This document shows, piece after piece, positions 9,164 to 17,814 of a stretch of DNA of 64,000 nucleotides. Source of the DNA: Undibacterium sp. (lineage in GTDB: Bacteria; Pseudomonadota; Gammaproteobacteria; Burkholderiales; Burkholderiaceae_D); assembly GCA_030645915.1 (NCBI GenBank), contig JAUSNO010000005.1, forward strand, positions 118,535 to 182,534. The letters run 5' to 3'. A program made the position numbers and the translations under genes. Every line of letters begins with the position of its first letter. Within the stretch, counting starts at the first letter, position 1. The notes under the pieces are model-generated. The model had not been told where the DNA came from and made no database searches. It saw only the letters and a list, made by a program, of their open reading frames with translations.

Positions 9164-9179
9164 TGTGCGGTATCGAACA
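9164..9179. promoter_or_regulatory. Palindromic operator-like site 2
   Basis: TGTGCGGTATCGAACA, 140 bp upstream of the Cys-repeat protein gene on the minus strand, in the 390 bp divergent region 9025-9413. The rest of that region is AT-rich and shows no gene. Confidence 0.5.
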
Positions 9180-9334
9180 TAGATCAATATTTTTTAACGA
9201 ATGATATTAAAAATCGTTTTTCCAACCAGTTCTGCTCAATAGTTCTGCTCAATATATAAAAAAATATGAAACACCGGTGCCATGCGCACCATCATCCTTC
9301 TCCGGAAGGTTGATGGATTTAAGTTTGATGTCTT

Positions 9335-9350
9335 GGTGCGGCAGCGTACA
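9335..9350. promoter_or_regulatory. Palindromic operator-like site 3
   Basis: GGTGCGGCAGCGTACA followed by GA, 64 bp upstream of the glycine-zipper lipoprotein start at 9414. Confidence 0.5.
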
Positions 9351-9413
9351 GACGGTGAAATATTTTTTGCTTACCTTGACTCCCACAGTGATTTATTTAT
9401 CCAGGAGAAATGT

Positions 9414-9893
9414 ATGAAGTCGATTACCACCATGAGCACACTACTGCTCCTTACCAGTCTCATCGGAGGCTGTGCAAGCAACAGTCCATATCAAACATCC
9501 ACCCCTTACTCGACTCCTTATCCAGCGCCTCATTCAAGTTCAAGCCAGTCCAGATACAGCAACGTAGGTGTGATTGAATCAATTTACGTAACGCGCTCGG
9601 AAACACAGAACAGCGGTGCGGGTGCAGTCGTCGGTGGTTTGGTTGGTGGCCTGCTAGGCAATCAAATCGGTAGCGGGAATGGCAGAACCGCGGCAACTGT
9701 GGCCGGTGTTGTTGGCGGCGCGGTGGTGGGAAACAATGTCGAAAAAAATAGAACATCAGCATCGCCTGAGCTCTACGAAATTCGTGTGCGCATGGATAAC
9801 GGTGACAGCACCAATATCGTCCAAGACAGCGTCGTCAATTTACGCATTGGCGACCGCGTACGGGTGGTGGATGGGCGCGTCTATTTATATTGA
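9414..9893 (+). CDS. Glycine-zipper outer membrane lipoprotein (SlyB-like)
   Basis: A 159-residue lipoprotein: signal with lipobox IGGC (Cys about residue 19), a Ser/Pro/Tyr-rich linker, then a glycine-zipper two-helix membrane hairpin (GAGAVVGGLVGGLLGNQIG ... VAGVVGGAVVGNNVE), and a C-terminal small beta domain (YEIRVRMDNGDS...GDRVRVVDGRVYLY). This is the SlyB/Pcp/YmgG layout; SlyB forms rings around outer membrane proteins under envelope stress. The start ATG 9414 has AGGAGA seven bases ahead; the frame is open from 9282 but that part has no lipobox. It lies divergent to the Cys-repeat gene. Confidence 0.9.
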   Translation: MKSITTMSTLLLLTSLIGGCASNSPYQTSTPYSTPYPAPHSSSSQSRYSNVGVIESIYVTRSETQNSGAGAVVGGLVGGLLGNQIGSGNGRTAATVAGVVGGAVVGNNVEKNRTSASPELYEIRVRMDNGDSTNIVQDSVVNLRIGDRVRVVDGRVYLY

Positions 9894-9995
9894 CGAGCAG
9901 TCGCAAAAATTTCAGCTACTAAAAATCAACACGAACAATGCTTTGAACATCAGTTAACACATCGATTAACTTCATCAATATCCAGGAAAATGATC

Positions 9996-10274
9996 ATGAA
10001 CGCAGCGCAACTCAGCGGCATCACAAAAAATATCGTGGGAAGATTTCAAGAACGCACTGGAAAATTTATGGGTAATAAAGAACAACAAATGACAGGTATG
10101 CAAAAACAGCGCATGGGTAACGCAGAAAAAAACTTAGGCGATGCCAGAGAGCTCATTAAAAACGCGGTCAAACAAATGCAAAAATCAAAACGCGCAATGC
10201 ATCTCCGCACCGCGACGACGTACTACTTGAAGACAGAAGCGCAAACTATTCATTCGCCTCATGCGGCGATTTGA
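9996..10274 (+). CDS. CsbD-like stress protein, divergent
   Basis: A 92-residue hydrophilic protein. Residues about 5-55 follow the CsbD plan: ITKNIVGRFQERTGKFMGN then a short link and an AEKNLGDARELIKNAVK helix, compare the plain CsbD at 13574. The C-terminal 30 residues have no counterpart. CsbD proteins are abundant under general stress, with unknown biochemical role. Two starts are possible, ATG 9990 and ATG 9996; AGGAAAA fits 9996 better. First of a run of four or five tiny genes on this strand. Confidence 0.75.
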   Translation: MNAAQLSGITKNIVGRFQERTGKFMGNKEQQMTGMQKQRMGNAEKNLGDARELIKNAVKQMQKSKRAMHLRTATTYYLKTEAQTIHSPHAAI

Positions 10275-10427
10275 AATTGAGATGTCATACGATTGTTCAA
10301 AAAATACAAACTAGACGCATCAATGATCTAGGAAAGCATTAAAAAAGCGCTAAGCCAACCGGCCTGGCAAAATCAAGTTACATGAACAAAAAATAGCGTT
10401 CAGTGACTCATACGAAAGGAAATTATC

Positions 10428-10577
10428 ATGCTATATACCATCGCCGTTATCCTCTTGATTCTGTGGTTACTGGGCTTAGTGACATCTTTCACTATCGGGG
10501 GATTCATCCACATTTTATTGGTCATTGCCATCATTGTTATTCTACTGCGCGTCATCAGTGGCCGCAGGCCGCTATAA
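10428..10577 (+). CDS. Lmo0937-type mini membrane protein
   Basis: A 49-residue protein, MLYTIAVILLILWLLGLVTS followed by FTIGGFIHILLVIAIIVILL and a short basic tail GRRPL. It is two membrane segments joined by a Gly-containing turn, the plan of the Lmo0937 family that is often next to CsbD genes. AAAGGAAA precedes the start by seven bases. It is short enough to be missed by standard gene calling. Function unknown, probably envelope stress. Confidence 0.85.
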   Translation: MLYTIAVILLILWLLGLVTSFTIGGFIHILLVIAIIVILLRVISGRRPL

Positions 10578-10669
10578 CTTATCGGGCTCCATTCAAATAG
10601 AAAATAACTTCCCGGATTCATTTTTTCATCAGCAACACAAAAAATTTACAGACAATAAGGAAAATAATC

Positions 10670-10954
10670 ATGTCGACCAGAGACATCTATATACAGAAAA
10701 TGAAACTCCAGCTCGATGAGCTAGCGATCACGATGGATGAAATTGAAGTAAAGGCACACAAAGCCAGAAATGAAATTCATGAGAAATATCTTGCTGAGAT
10801 GAGCGCGCTGCGTGAGCAATCACAAATAGCATTAGACAAACTCAATGAACTCAAAACCTCCGGGGAAGAATCCTGGAATGATATGGTTGCGAACACAGAG
10901 AAAGTACGCGATGCCTTTGCCAAGTCTTTTGAACACTTTAAGTCACAACTATAA
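10670..10954 (+). CDS. Small coiled-coil protein
   Basis: A 94-residue, almost wholly helical protein with heptad-like spacing (MKLQLDELAITMDEIEVKAHKA; LREQSQIALDKLNELKTS) and a final amphipathic EKVRDAFAKSFEHF. No signal or membrane segment. It resembles the small coiled-coil stress proteins (sll1863-like) found beside CsbD and DUF3309 genes, but I cannot give a function. TAAGGAAAA precedes the start. Part of the small-gene run 9996-11611. Confidence 0.75.
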   Translation: MSTRDIYIQKMKLQLDELAITMDEIEVKAHKARNEIHEKYLAEMSALREQSQIALDKLNELKTSGEESWNDMVANTEKVRDAFAKSFEHFKSQL

Positions 10955-11008
10955 ACCCGCTGTTCGCAGACATCAGAACGCTTTTCATCTCAAATTAGGA
11001 GTCATATC

Positions 11009-11161
11009 ATGGGTACCATATTATTAGTCATATTAATTCTTTTTCTTATTGGTGCCTTCCCGGCATGGCCGCACAGTCGCAACTGGGGCTATGGACCAAG
11101 TGGTTTCACTGGCCTGATCGTGGTCGTGCTGATCGTCTTGCTGCTGACAGGTCGAATTTAG
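11009..11161 (+). CDS. DUF3309 mini membrane protein
   Basis: A 50-residue protein: MGTILLVILILFLIGAFPAW, then PHSRNWGYGPSGFTG, then LIVVVLIVLLLTGRI. The WPHSRxWGYGPSG centre between two hydrophobic stretches defines the DUF3309 family. TTAGGAGT lies eight bases before ATG 11009. A second member occurs at 29150-29296 on the other strand. Role unknown; it clusters with stress genes in many betaproteobacteria. Confidence 0.88.
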   Translation: MGTILLVILILFLIGAFPAWPHSRNWGYGPSGFTGLIVVVLIVLLLTGRI

Positions 11162-11284
11162 GTATTCGTTAATGGGCGGATTAAACCATTAATCCACCAA
11201 AAATTCTTACGCATCGCTATTGATGCCTCTTAAATTTTAGTCATGGGATGTGGCAATGACATCCCTTACATGCAAGGAATAACG

Positions 11285-11611
11285 ATGAAACAAGCTACTC
11301 ACTACCGATTAAAGATAGCCGCCAGCGTCATTGCTTGCAGCTTGACGATCACTGCAAGCCTGGCGCAAGGCCAGCCAGCTGCAGGACTTGCCGATACAGC
11401 CGATCCAGTCCGCTGGTATCAGGAGGACCTAACACCCAACGCCAGGTTTCAGACATTAAAAAAAGAAGCGGATGCCGCCTACAAGGAAGCGCTGACTGAA
11501 TGCAAAGCAGGCGAACGCGCTACTCGTGCCGCATGCATTGACGAAGCACGCGCGCAGCAGAAACAGGATATTGCTAGCGCAAGACAAAAAACGCAAGATT
11601 CCAGGCGGTGA
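11285..11611 (+). CDS. Exported small protein with one Cys-pair unit
   Basis: A 108-residue protein with a signal peptide (cleavage near SLAQG) and a single Ala/Lys/Glu-rich helical unit YKEALTECKAGERATRAACIDEARA, which matches the repeated unit of the 8476-9024 protein (two Cys 11 apart). AAGGAATAACG precedes ATG 11285; the frame is open from 11243 but lacks a ribosome site there. Function unknown; presumably periplasmic and oxidised. Confidence 0.78.
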   Translation: MKQATHYRLKIAASVIACSLTITASLAQGQPAAGLADTADPVRWYQEDLTPNARFQTLKKEADAAYKEALTECKAGERATRAACIDEARAQQKQDIASARQKTQDSRR

Positions 11612-11714
11612 TTCAGAAGATCGGGCATGAGTTTACGCAGGATTACTCCCTTCGCTAGCGCCTATCCATTTGTACATATAAGCCAACCGGTTCATTCCAC
11701 AATGTCCGTTTTCC

Positions 11715-12509
11715 TCATAAAATAAATGGCGGGGTGCAAAGCCTCTCATACTCCTTTTTGACGACGTGATAACACTCGCAGGTATTTTGCTCAAGCCCGT
11801 ACCTGTCTAGTACCTTGATATGGCCGCGACAATAACTAATGAGGCCGTCATGCTGCAGTTTTAATGCAGTTTCTGTGACTCCTTCACGGCGGACTCCTAA
11901 AATTTTTGCAATTATTTCCTGAGTCAACATAATCTGATTTGACTCCTGCCGATCAAGTATCAAGAGCAATAATCGACACATTTGCTGATATAGATGATGA
12001 TGCCGGTTGCAGACTACGTTCTGAGCGATCTGCGTCATCAGCGCTTCGGTATTCCTCAACAATACTTTCATCAGGAACCCGGCGCGATAAAACTCGTTTA
12101 ATATAAATTTTCTATTGATCCGGTAACACTCTCCGGATCTCAAGACGAGTACCTGGCTGGCCGAACGTTCGCCTCCCATAAATGCGGCAAAGCCGATCAC
12201 GCCATCCTTACCCACCATCGAAATTTCGTCGCAGGTACCGTCCGCCAATGAATATAAAATTGACATAATCGACGTAGTCGGAAAATAAACATAGCCAGAA
12301 GTATCCCCGAGATCACAAAGTATTTTGCGATGCGGCAAATGTATCAACTCGACATGTGGCTCAAGTCGCCACAACTCATCCTCCGGTAGCAGCGAGAGCA
12401 AATTATTGCGCCGTAACTTATCAATACCAGGCTTACAAGTATTCAACCGAGGCTGTAAACGCCGATCCAAGATCTCACTTACATTCGGCGTGGTTATGGC
12501 AAAGTCCAT
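11715..12509 (-). CDS. Crp/Fnr-family transcriptional regulator (VRREGVT type)
   Basis: A 264-residue regulator: N-terminal extension of about 40 residues, cyclic-nucleotide-binding-like beta domain (LIHLPHRKILCDLGDTSGYVYFP to RSGECYRI), long helix, and C-terminal winged helix. The recognition helix reads LGVRREGVTETALKLQ, unlike the R-E-x-x-R of CRP or the E-x-x-S-R of FNR, so it should bind a different operator. The CNB domain lacks a convincing phosphate-binding RxSA, so cAMP binding is doubtful. It sits inside the small stress-gene island, where TGTRCGNTARCGNACA palindromes are frequent; I infer it may bind them. AAGAGATT precedes the start. Confidence 0.88.
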   Translation of the reverse strand: MDFAITTPNVSEILDRRLQPRLNTCKPGIDKLRRNNLLSLLPEDELWRLEPHVELIHLPHRKILCDLGDTSGYVYFPTTSIMSILYSLADGTCDEISMVGKDGVIGFAAFMGGERSASQVLVLRSGECYRINRKFILNEFYRAGFLMKVLLRNTEALMTQIAQNVVCNRHHHLYQQMCRLLLLILDRQESNQIMLTQEIIAKILGVRREGVTETALKLQHDGLISYCRGHIKVLDRYGLEQNTCECYHVVKKEYERLCTPPFIL

Positions 12510-12794
12510 AAAGAATCTCTTGGCCGGAAAGCGTGACCATAAAAAATTGAAAAATCAAAATTTGTTAATCATCGACATCTCCAACCACATGCAACGATGC
12601 AGGACTGAAGAAACAAATTCTAGTGAATCAAAAGATTTCTTCTTTGACTTATATCAAAAATGCAAAAAACAAAATAAACCCGCTCGCAACAACAATTATT
12701 CGACAAATTAGCAAGCATGGCTAAGCCTAAGTTATGCGTGCATATACTTGCGCGGTAAACATGAGACCTTATAATTGTTTAGTCGAGCTCTATT

Positions 12795-13208
<414 letters not shown>

Positions 13209-13314
13209 TCACAGAAAGACTTCTTACAGAGTAGTGTTGAAAGTCATTTTTTACGAATATAATCATTCACCTCACAGTATAAAAATCAGGATACTTGTCC
13301 TGTATAAATTATTC

Positions 13315-13330
13315 TGTGCGCTAGCGAACC
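13315..13330. promoter_or_regulatory. Palindromic operator-like site 4
   Basis: TGTGCGCTAGCGAACC in the 383 bp region 13191-13573 between the divergent hypothetical and csbD genes. The region is otherwise AT-rich without a gene. Confidence 0.55.
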
Positions 13331-13411
13331 TATAAAAAATTGCAATCAATAAACCCGGTACATAAAAGATTCAATTAAAAAAAATTGATCATAAAAAAAG
13401 TTTAATTGATG

Positions 13412-13427
13412 TGTTGGTTAGCGCACA
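13412..13427. promoter_or_regulatory. Palindromic operator-like site 5
   Basis: TGTTGGTTAGCGCACA followed by GA, 147 bp upstream of csbD and about 97 bp from site 4. Confidence 0.55.
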
Positions 13428-13573
13428 GAGAAGGAGTGAAAATTGATTTATCTTTTGCCTTAGGCGCTCGATAAAAAATATCGTTGCAGCTGAAGAACCA
13501 TTTCCTGGTTTGTGTAATAAACAGTATTAATCGTCATCCGTTACCAATAGATACTCAACTTTAGAGGCACATC

Positions 13574-13759
13574 ATGAACAAAGATCAAGCAACTGGCGCA
13601 GCAAAAAAACTCGGTGGAAAAATGCAAGAAGAAATGGGGAAATTAGTTGGCAGCAAACATCAACAAACCGAAGGAATTAAGCATCAAATCGAGGGTAACG
13701 TTCAAGAGACCGTAGGCGATATAAAAGCCGCCGTCAAAAAAGTAAAGAATGCCAAGTAG
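13574..13759 (+). CDS. CsbD family stress protein
   Basis: A 61-residue hydrophilic protein, MNKDQATGAAKKLGGKMQEE then LVGSKHQQTEGIKHQIEGNV and a Lys-rich end. This is the canonical CsbD plan of two short helices with Gly-rich turns. Expression of the family is typically induced by general stress. TTAGAGGCAC precedes the start. It ends at a terminator that it shares with the convergent PRC-barrel gene. Confidence 0.93.
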   Translation: MNKDQATGAAKKLGGKMQEEMGKLVGSKHQQTEGIKHQIEGNVQETVGDIKAAVKKVKNAK

Positions 13760-13817
13760 GACATTCGCATCATCTGACACGGTCCGCATTCTCAGTCTGT
13801 ATCATATTTTACAATGT

Positions 13818-13844
13818 AAAAACAGCCGCAATTGCGGCTGTTTT
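13818..13844. terminator. Bidirectional terminator between csbD-like and PRC-barrel genes
   Basis: AAAACAGCCGCAA-TTGCGGCTGTTTTA, a symmetric GC stem flanked by A- and T-runs, between two convergent genes. Confidence 0.88.
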
Positions 13845-13861
13845 ACTATTCACACTTGCAT

Positions 13862-14263
13862 TTAACGGGAACTGACATCGTAGTAGGTGCGAATTCCATC
13901 AACCCAAGTTTGATCTGCCATATTCGGCCATTTGTCTGAATCAAAACCAGGCGCACTTTCGAAACGGTCTTTGGCGATGTTCAACATAAAGCGCTTATTG
14001 GCAGTGTCAAGTTTAAGTGAACTCCAAGGAACCGCAAACAGTTTTTCACCCATTGAAAATACGCCACCAAACGACATTACCGCATAGGCGATTTTACCGG
14101 CTTGCACATCCAGCATGATCTCCTTGATATCGCCCAAATGTTCTTCCTGCTCGTTGTAAACATTGTCACCAATCAGCGTGTTGGCGCCCATCAATTGCGG
14201 GCCAGGTCCACTATCTGCATTATTTGTGTACATGCCATAAGTATCGCGGTCTAAGTAAGTCAT
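13862..14263 (-). CDS. PRC-barrel domain protein
   Basis: A 133-residue cytoplasmic protein with one PRC-barrel: LMGANTLIGDNVYNEQEEHLGDIKEIMLDVQAGKIAYAVMSFGGVFSMGEKLFAVPWSSL. The PRC fold occurs in RimM and photosynthetic reaction centre H subunits; stand-alone versions like this are stress-associated with unknown partners. AAAGGACTC lies ahead of ATG 14263. An operator-like palindrome lies 62 bp upstream. Confidence 0.92.
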   Translation of the reverse strand: MTYLDRDTYGMYTNNADSGPGPQLMGANTLIGDNVYNEQEEHLGDIKEIMLDVQAGKIAYAVMSFGGVFSMGEKLFAVPWSSLKLDTANKRFMLNIAKDRFESAPGFDSDKWPNMADQTWVDGIRTYYDVSSR

Positions 14264-14324
14264 TTTGAGTCCTTTAATAGGGTGAGTAAGAAGGTTTAGA
14301 ATGAATTAAAAACCATGGGGAGTC

Positions 14325-14340
14325 TGTACGTTAGCGAACT
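14325..14340. promoter_or_regulatory. Palindromic operator-like site 6
   Basis: TGTACGTTAGCGAACT, 62 bp upstream of the PRC-barrel start. It is preceded by TC, as in several other copies. Confidence 0.6.
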
Positions 14341-14368
14341 AATGAAACTACTTTAATTGAAAAAATTT

Positions 14369-14641
14369 CTATTTATGCGGGTCCTTAGCACCTCCATTCT
14401 TAAACGCCTCACTGGAAGTATCGCCCGCCTGACCAGGCATTGGCGAGGGCGATTCGGCACCTTTTGGCACGACCGGATCGGGCAATGGCGGTGGCACTTC
14501 CGATGGCTTCGCTACGGATTTTTGTGCAGAAAAAGTTAGTTCACCTTCCGCTACCTGAGGTGGCTGCGCGGGCTTCTTGCATCCCGATATAAACATCGCG
14601 CTAGCTGTAATACATATAAACGTTGCAGTATCCAATTTCAT
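14369..14641 (-). CDS. Small Pro-rich lipoprotein
   Basis: A 90-residue lipoprotein, signal MKLDTATFICITASAMFISG with lipobox ISGC (Cys 21), then a Lys/Pro/Gln-rich mature part with repeated PPPLPDP-like runs and a Gly/Ser/Asp tail. Probably disordered. ATG 14641 has TGGAGAAT ahead; the longer frame to 14707 adds a segment without signal character. No known family. An operator-like palindrome lies about 185 bp upstream. Confidence 0.75.
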   Translation of the reverse strand: MKLDTATFICITASAMFISGCKKPAQPPQVAEGELTFSAQKSVAKPSEVPPPLPDPVVPKGAESPSPMPGQAGDTSSEAFKNGGAKDPHK

Positions 14642-14825
14642 TTTTATTCTCCAAAAATTAACGGGCGAGCCTATGCCAAAACTGTGGTGTCTGAAAAATA
14701 CGCTCACTTAAAATCTAGTATTTATCAAGTGCCAGTTCGGTTCTGTTCGCTGCATCACATATCTTTTTTTCACATGGAGATGTCTGAGCATATTTTTTAG
14801 AGACAATCTAAAAGTCAGAGACATA

Positions 14826-14841
14826 TGTTCGTTAGCGTACA
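14826..14841. promoter_or_regulatory. Palindromic operator-like site 7
   Basis: TGTTCGTTAGCGTACA followed by GA, 55 bp upstream of the MCE operon and 185 bp upstream of the Pro-rich lipoprotein on the other strand. Confidence 0.55.
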
Positions 14842-14895
14842 GATTTGATGCAAGAAATAGGGCAACTTCAGTAAGTTAAATTTATCTATTTGAAA

Positions 14896-16029
14896 ATGCC
14901 CATGCAAACCCTGCCCGTTTCTGCAGATATCAAATTGGCTGACAAGGGACAATTCAAATTGTCTGGCAACTGGACTGCTCGCGCGTTAGGTGACATCGAA
15001 AAAAAATTGGCGGTAATAAACAAGCTTGATGGCAATGAAGTTGCCGAGATAGTGTTAGACGGCTCGCAACTGAACGCCATAGATAGCGTAGGTGTCTGGG
15101 TCTTGCAGCGGCAATTGAAAAAGATGCGCGACAAAGGCCAGCGGATAAGGCTGATCGACTGGCCCAGCAACTATCAAAAATTAATGGCGGTCATAGAAAA
15201 TGAAATCGCCACGCCATTGCTCGCAGTACCGCATCAATCCAGTCTGGAAAAAATAGGCAGGAAAGCAGAGACTGCGTGGATAGATGTTTTTTCATTCCTC
15301 AGTTTTCTTGGTGAAAGTGCGCTGGCCCTGGTGCGTATTACACCTTTCCCTCAACGCTGGCGCTGGCGCATGGTGTTTAGCAACATACAGATTGCCGGGT
15401 TCGATGCACTGCCCATTATAGGACTGACTTCATTCTTGCTTGGGATTGTCGTCGCTTATCAAGGCGCAGACCAGCTCAAACATTATGGCGCGAATATTTT
15501 TGTGGTCGAACTGGTCGGCTATTCCATGCTCAGAGAATTTTCTCCTTTGATCACAGCGATCATCATTGCCGGGCGGTCAGGTTCCGCCTTTGCAGCGCAG
15601 ATAGGCACGATGGTTGTGACTGAAGAAATTGATGCCATGCGTACCATCGGCATTGCACCGATAGATCTGTTGGTACTGCCAAAAGTAATCGCTTTGGTCG
15701 TGGCATTGCCTCTGTTGACCGTTTTTTCTGACATCACTGGTGTGCTCGGCGGCATGATCATGGCGCGCTCTCAACTGGATATCAACTTCCACGAATTCAT
15801 CCTTCGCTTTGGTACCGAAGTGCACCTTCCGACTTTCCTGGTGGGCATCGGGAAAGCAGCCGTATTTGCTTTTGTCATCGCCATGATTGGCTGTTACCAG
15901 GGATTTCAAACAAAAGCGAACGCCGACAGCGTCGGTCGTCAGACGACGCGCAGCGTGGTGCAGTCCATCTTTATCGTCATCGTTCTGGATGCCTTGTTTT
16001 CGGTAGTCTTGAGCATATTGGATCTTTGA
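14896..16029 (+). CDS. STAS-MlaE fusion permease of an MCE lipid transporter
   Basis: The permease of an MCE-type ABC system that moves lipids across the envelope. Residues 1-100 form a STAS domain (VLDGSQLNAIDSVGVWVLQRQL), which in two-gene Mla systems is the separate MlaB protein; here it is fused. The rest is MlaE/YrbE permease: GFDALPIIGLTSFLLGIVVAYQGADQL, EFSPLITAIIIAGRSGSAFAAQIGTM and the EEIDAMRTIGI coupling segment. Start choice is uncertain (TTG 14890, ATG 14896, ATG 14902), none with a strong ribosome site. The ATPase gene follows after one base. Confidence 0.92.
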   Translation: MPMQTLPVSADIKLADKGQFKLSGNWTARALGDIEKKLAVINKLDGNEVAEIVLDGSQLNAIDSVGVWVLQRQLKKMRDKGQRIRLIDWPSNYQKLMAVIENEIATPLLAVPHQSSLEKIGRKAETAWIDVFSFLSFLGESALALVRITPFPQRWRWRMVFSNIQIAGFDALPIIGLTSFLLGIVVAYQGADQLKHYGANIFVVELVGYSMLREFSPLITAIIIAGRSGSAFAAQIGTMVVTEEIDAMRTIGIAPIDLLVLPKVIALVVALPLLTVFSDITGVLGGMIMARSQLDINFHEFILRFGTEVHLPTFLVGIGKAAVFAFVIAMIGCYQGFQTKANADSVGRQTTRSVVQSIFIVIVLDALFSVVLSILDL

Positions 16030-16030
16030 T

Positions 16031-16891
16031 ATGGCTACACCCTTATCCCTGCCAGATGACAAAGTGAAAAATGTGATTGAAATGCGCAAGGTATGTACGC
16101 GTTTTGGCGATCATGTCGTACATGAAAATTTAGATCTTGAGGTGCGGCGTGGCGAGATTTTCGCTATCGTCGGCGGTAGCGGATCAGGCAAATCGACACT
16201 GCTGCGCGAGATGATCATGCTACACCGTCCCGACTCGGGTTCAATCAAGATACTGGGCACTGACATCGCAGCGCTCAGTGCAGAAGAAGAAATCAACTTG
16301 CGCCAGCGTTGGGGTGTCATGTTTCAGCATGGCGGCTTGTTTGGCACGCTCAATGTCCGCGACAACATCGCACTGCCGCTGCACGAGCACACGGATCTCG
16401 ATGCGACACTCATCAATGAGGTGGCCGCCTGGAAGCTGACACTCAGTGGACTGGCGCCAGAAACAGGCTTGCAATTTCCAACTGAACTGAGCGGTGGAAT
16501 GCTGAAACGTGCCTCGATGGCGCGCGCACTGGCGCTTGACCCTGAGCTACTGTTCCTCGATGAACCTACCGCTGGCCTGGACCCGAGTGGAGCCGCCGGC
16601 ATTGACGCTCTGGTGCGCACGCTGCATGACCTATATCAATCCACCATCGTCATCATTACACATGACCTGGATTTTTTATGGCAAGTCACCGATAGGGTTG
16701 CGGTACTCGGCGAAGGTAAAGTAATCGGCGTTGGTTCCATGACAGAGCTGTCAACAATGGATCATCCCATCATTCGCGAATACTTCGACGGCCCGCGCGG
16801 CAGAGCTGCGCACGAACAGGCGCAAGAGAATATCCAGTCGCAAACTAGAACTCAAATACAAAACAAGGAGCCAACGTGGACTCAAAAGTAA
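16031..16891 (+). CDS. MlaF-like ATPase of the MCE transporter
   Basis: A 286-residue ABC ATPase. Walker A GGSGSGKST near residue 50, Q-loop FQHGGLFGTLNV, signature ELSGGMLKRASMARAL, Walker B LLFLDEPTAGLDP and an H-loop in IITHDLDFLW are all intact. The FGTLNV after the Q-loop and GMLKR in the signature are typical of MlaF/Ttg2A. The C-terminal 25 residues are Gln-rich and polar. The gene overlaps the next by 16 bases, so the four genes form one operon. Confidence 0.94.
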   Translation: MATPLSLPDDKVKNVIEMRKVCTRFGDHVVHENLDLEVRRGEIFAIVGGSGSGKSTLLREMIMLHRPDSGSIKILGTDIAALSAEEEINLRQRWGVMFQHGGLFGTLNVRDNIALPLHEHTDLDATLINEVAAWKLTLSGLAPETGLQFPTELSGGMLKRASMARALALDPELLFLDEPTAGLDPSGAAGIDALVRTLHDLYQSTIVIITHDLDFLWQVTDRVAVLGEGKVIGVGSMTELSTMDHPIIREYFDGPRGRAAHEQAQENIQSQTRTQIQNKEPTWTQK

Positions 16892-17814
16892 ACTATGCCG
16901 CAGTCGGTGTATTTGTGCTTGCCTTGGGCGCCTTGCTCATCGCTGGCATATTGTGGCTGGCAGCTGGCTCTGGCAACAAAAAAGATTATGCCCTATACGT
17001 GGCGATCGTCAATGAATCGGTAGCAGGTCTCAACGTAGACGCCCCGGTAAAATACTTGGGTGTGGATGTCGGCAAAGTGAAAAGCATCCACATCGACCCG
17101 TCCAAGCCTCAGGAAGTACGGCTGCTTTTCGCGATAGAAAAAGGCACGCCGATCAAGGAAGACACAGAAGCGGTATTGAAGACGCAGGGGCTAACAGGCA
17201 TTGCCTATGTAGAATTAAGCGGAAGCACGCCAAACTCAGGCATTTTGCTTGCCACTGCAGGCAACCCCTACCCCATCATCCGCACCAAACCTTCTTTAAG
17301 TGCCCGTTTGGAAAATGTCTTAACGACAGTGCTTGCCAATCTTGACCGCACCGCCGCCAACGTTAACGCCATGTTTGATGATGACAATCGAATGGAAGTA
17401 AAAAAAATACTCGCCAGTACCTCGATAGTGATGAGTACTATCGCCGCGCAAAAAACAGAAATAAATAGCTTCATTGCCAATGCCGCAAAAACTGCGAATG
17501 CGACTTCCCAGGCAGCGCCAAATATAGACCCGATGTTAGCGCGTATCAGTCGCGCAGCTGATGCCGTCGAAAAAATGGCGAACGAGGCAAAACTTGCCAG
17601 CACAGGAGCAAAAAAGACGCTTGATGAAGTCGGTGGCGGGATGCGCCAACTCACCGGCGAGACACTGCCAGAGCTGGAACGCTTATTGGGCGAATTAAGC
17701 GCTTTATCAGTTTCACTCAAACGGCTAAGCGAGCAAACCGAACGCAACCCCAGCAGCCTGCTGCGCGGACGCCAACCATTACCCTTAGGCCCAGGAGAAA
17801 AGATAACGCCATGA
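16876..17814 (+). CDS. MCE (MlaD-family) lipid-binding protein
   Basis: A 312-residue periplasmic protein anchored by one N-terminal helix (YAAVGVFVLALGALLIAGILWLA). The MCE domain follows (YVAIVNESVAGLNVDAPVKYLGVDVGKVKSI ... GLTGIAYVELSGS, about residues 38-118), and then a long helical part, which in PqiB/LetB-like proteins forms a tunnel across the periplasm. The start is GTG 16876 with AAGGAG six bases before, inside the end of the ATPase gene. The stop overlaps the next start as ATGA. Confidence 0.93.
   Translation: MDSKVNYAAVGVFVLALGALLIAGILWLAAGSGNKKDYALYVAIVNESVAGLNVDAPVKYLGVDVGKVKSIHIDPSKPQEVRLLFAIEKGTPIKEDTEAVLKTQGLTGIAYVELSGSTPNSGILLATAGNPYPIIRTKPSLSARLENVLTTVLANLDRTAANVNAMFDDDNRMEVKKILASTSIVMSTIAAQKTEINSFIANAAKTANATSQAAPNIDPMLARISRAADAVEKMANEAKLASTGAKKTLDEVGGGMRQLTGETLPELERLLGELSALSVSLKRLSEQTERNPSSLLRGRQPLPLGPGEKITP

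Noticed and set aside
12325..12711. Plus-strand open frame antisense to the start of the Crp-like gene
   Set aside because: It overlaps a well-supported gene, has no ribosome site and a low-complexity Ser/Asn/Lys composition.
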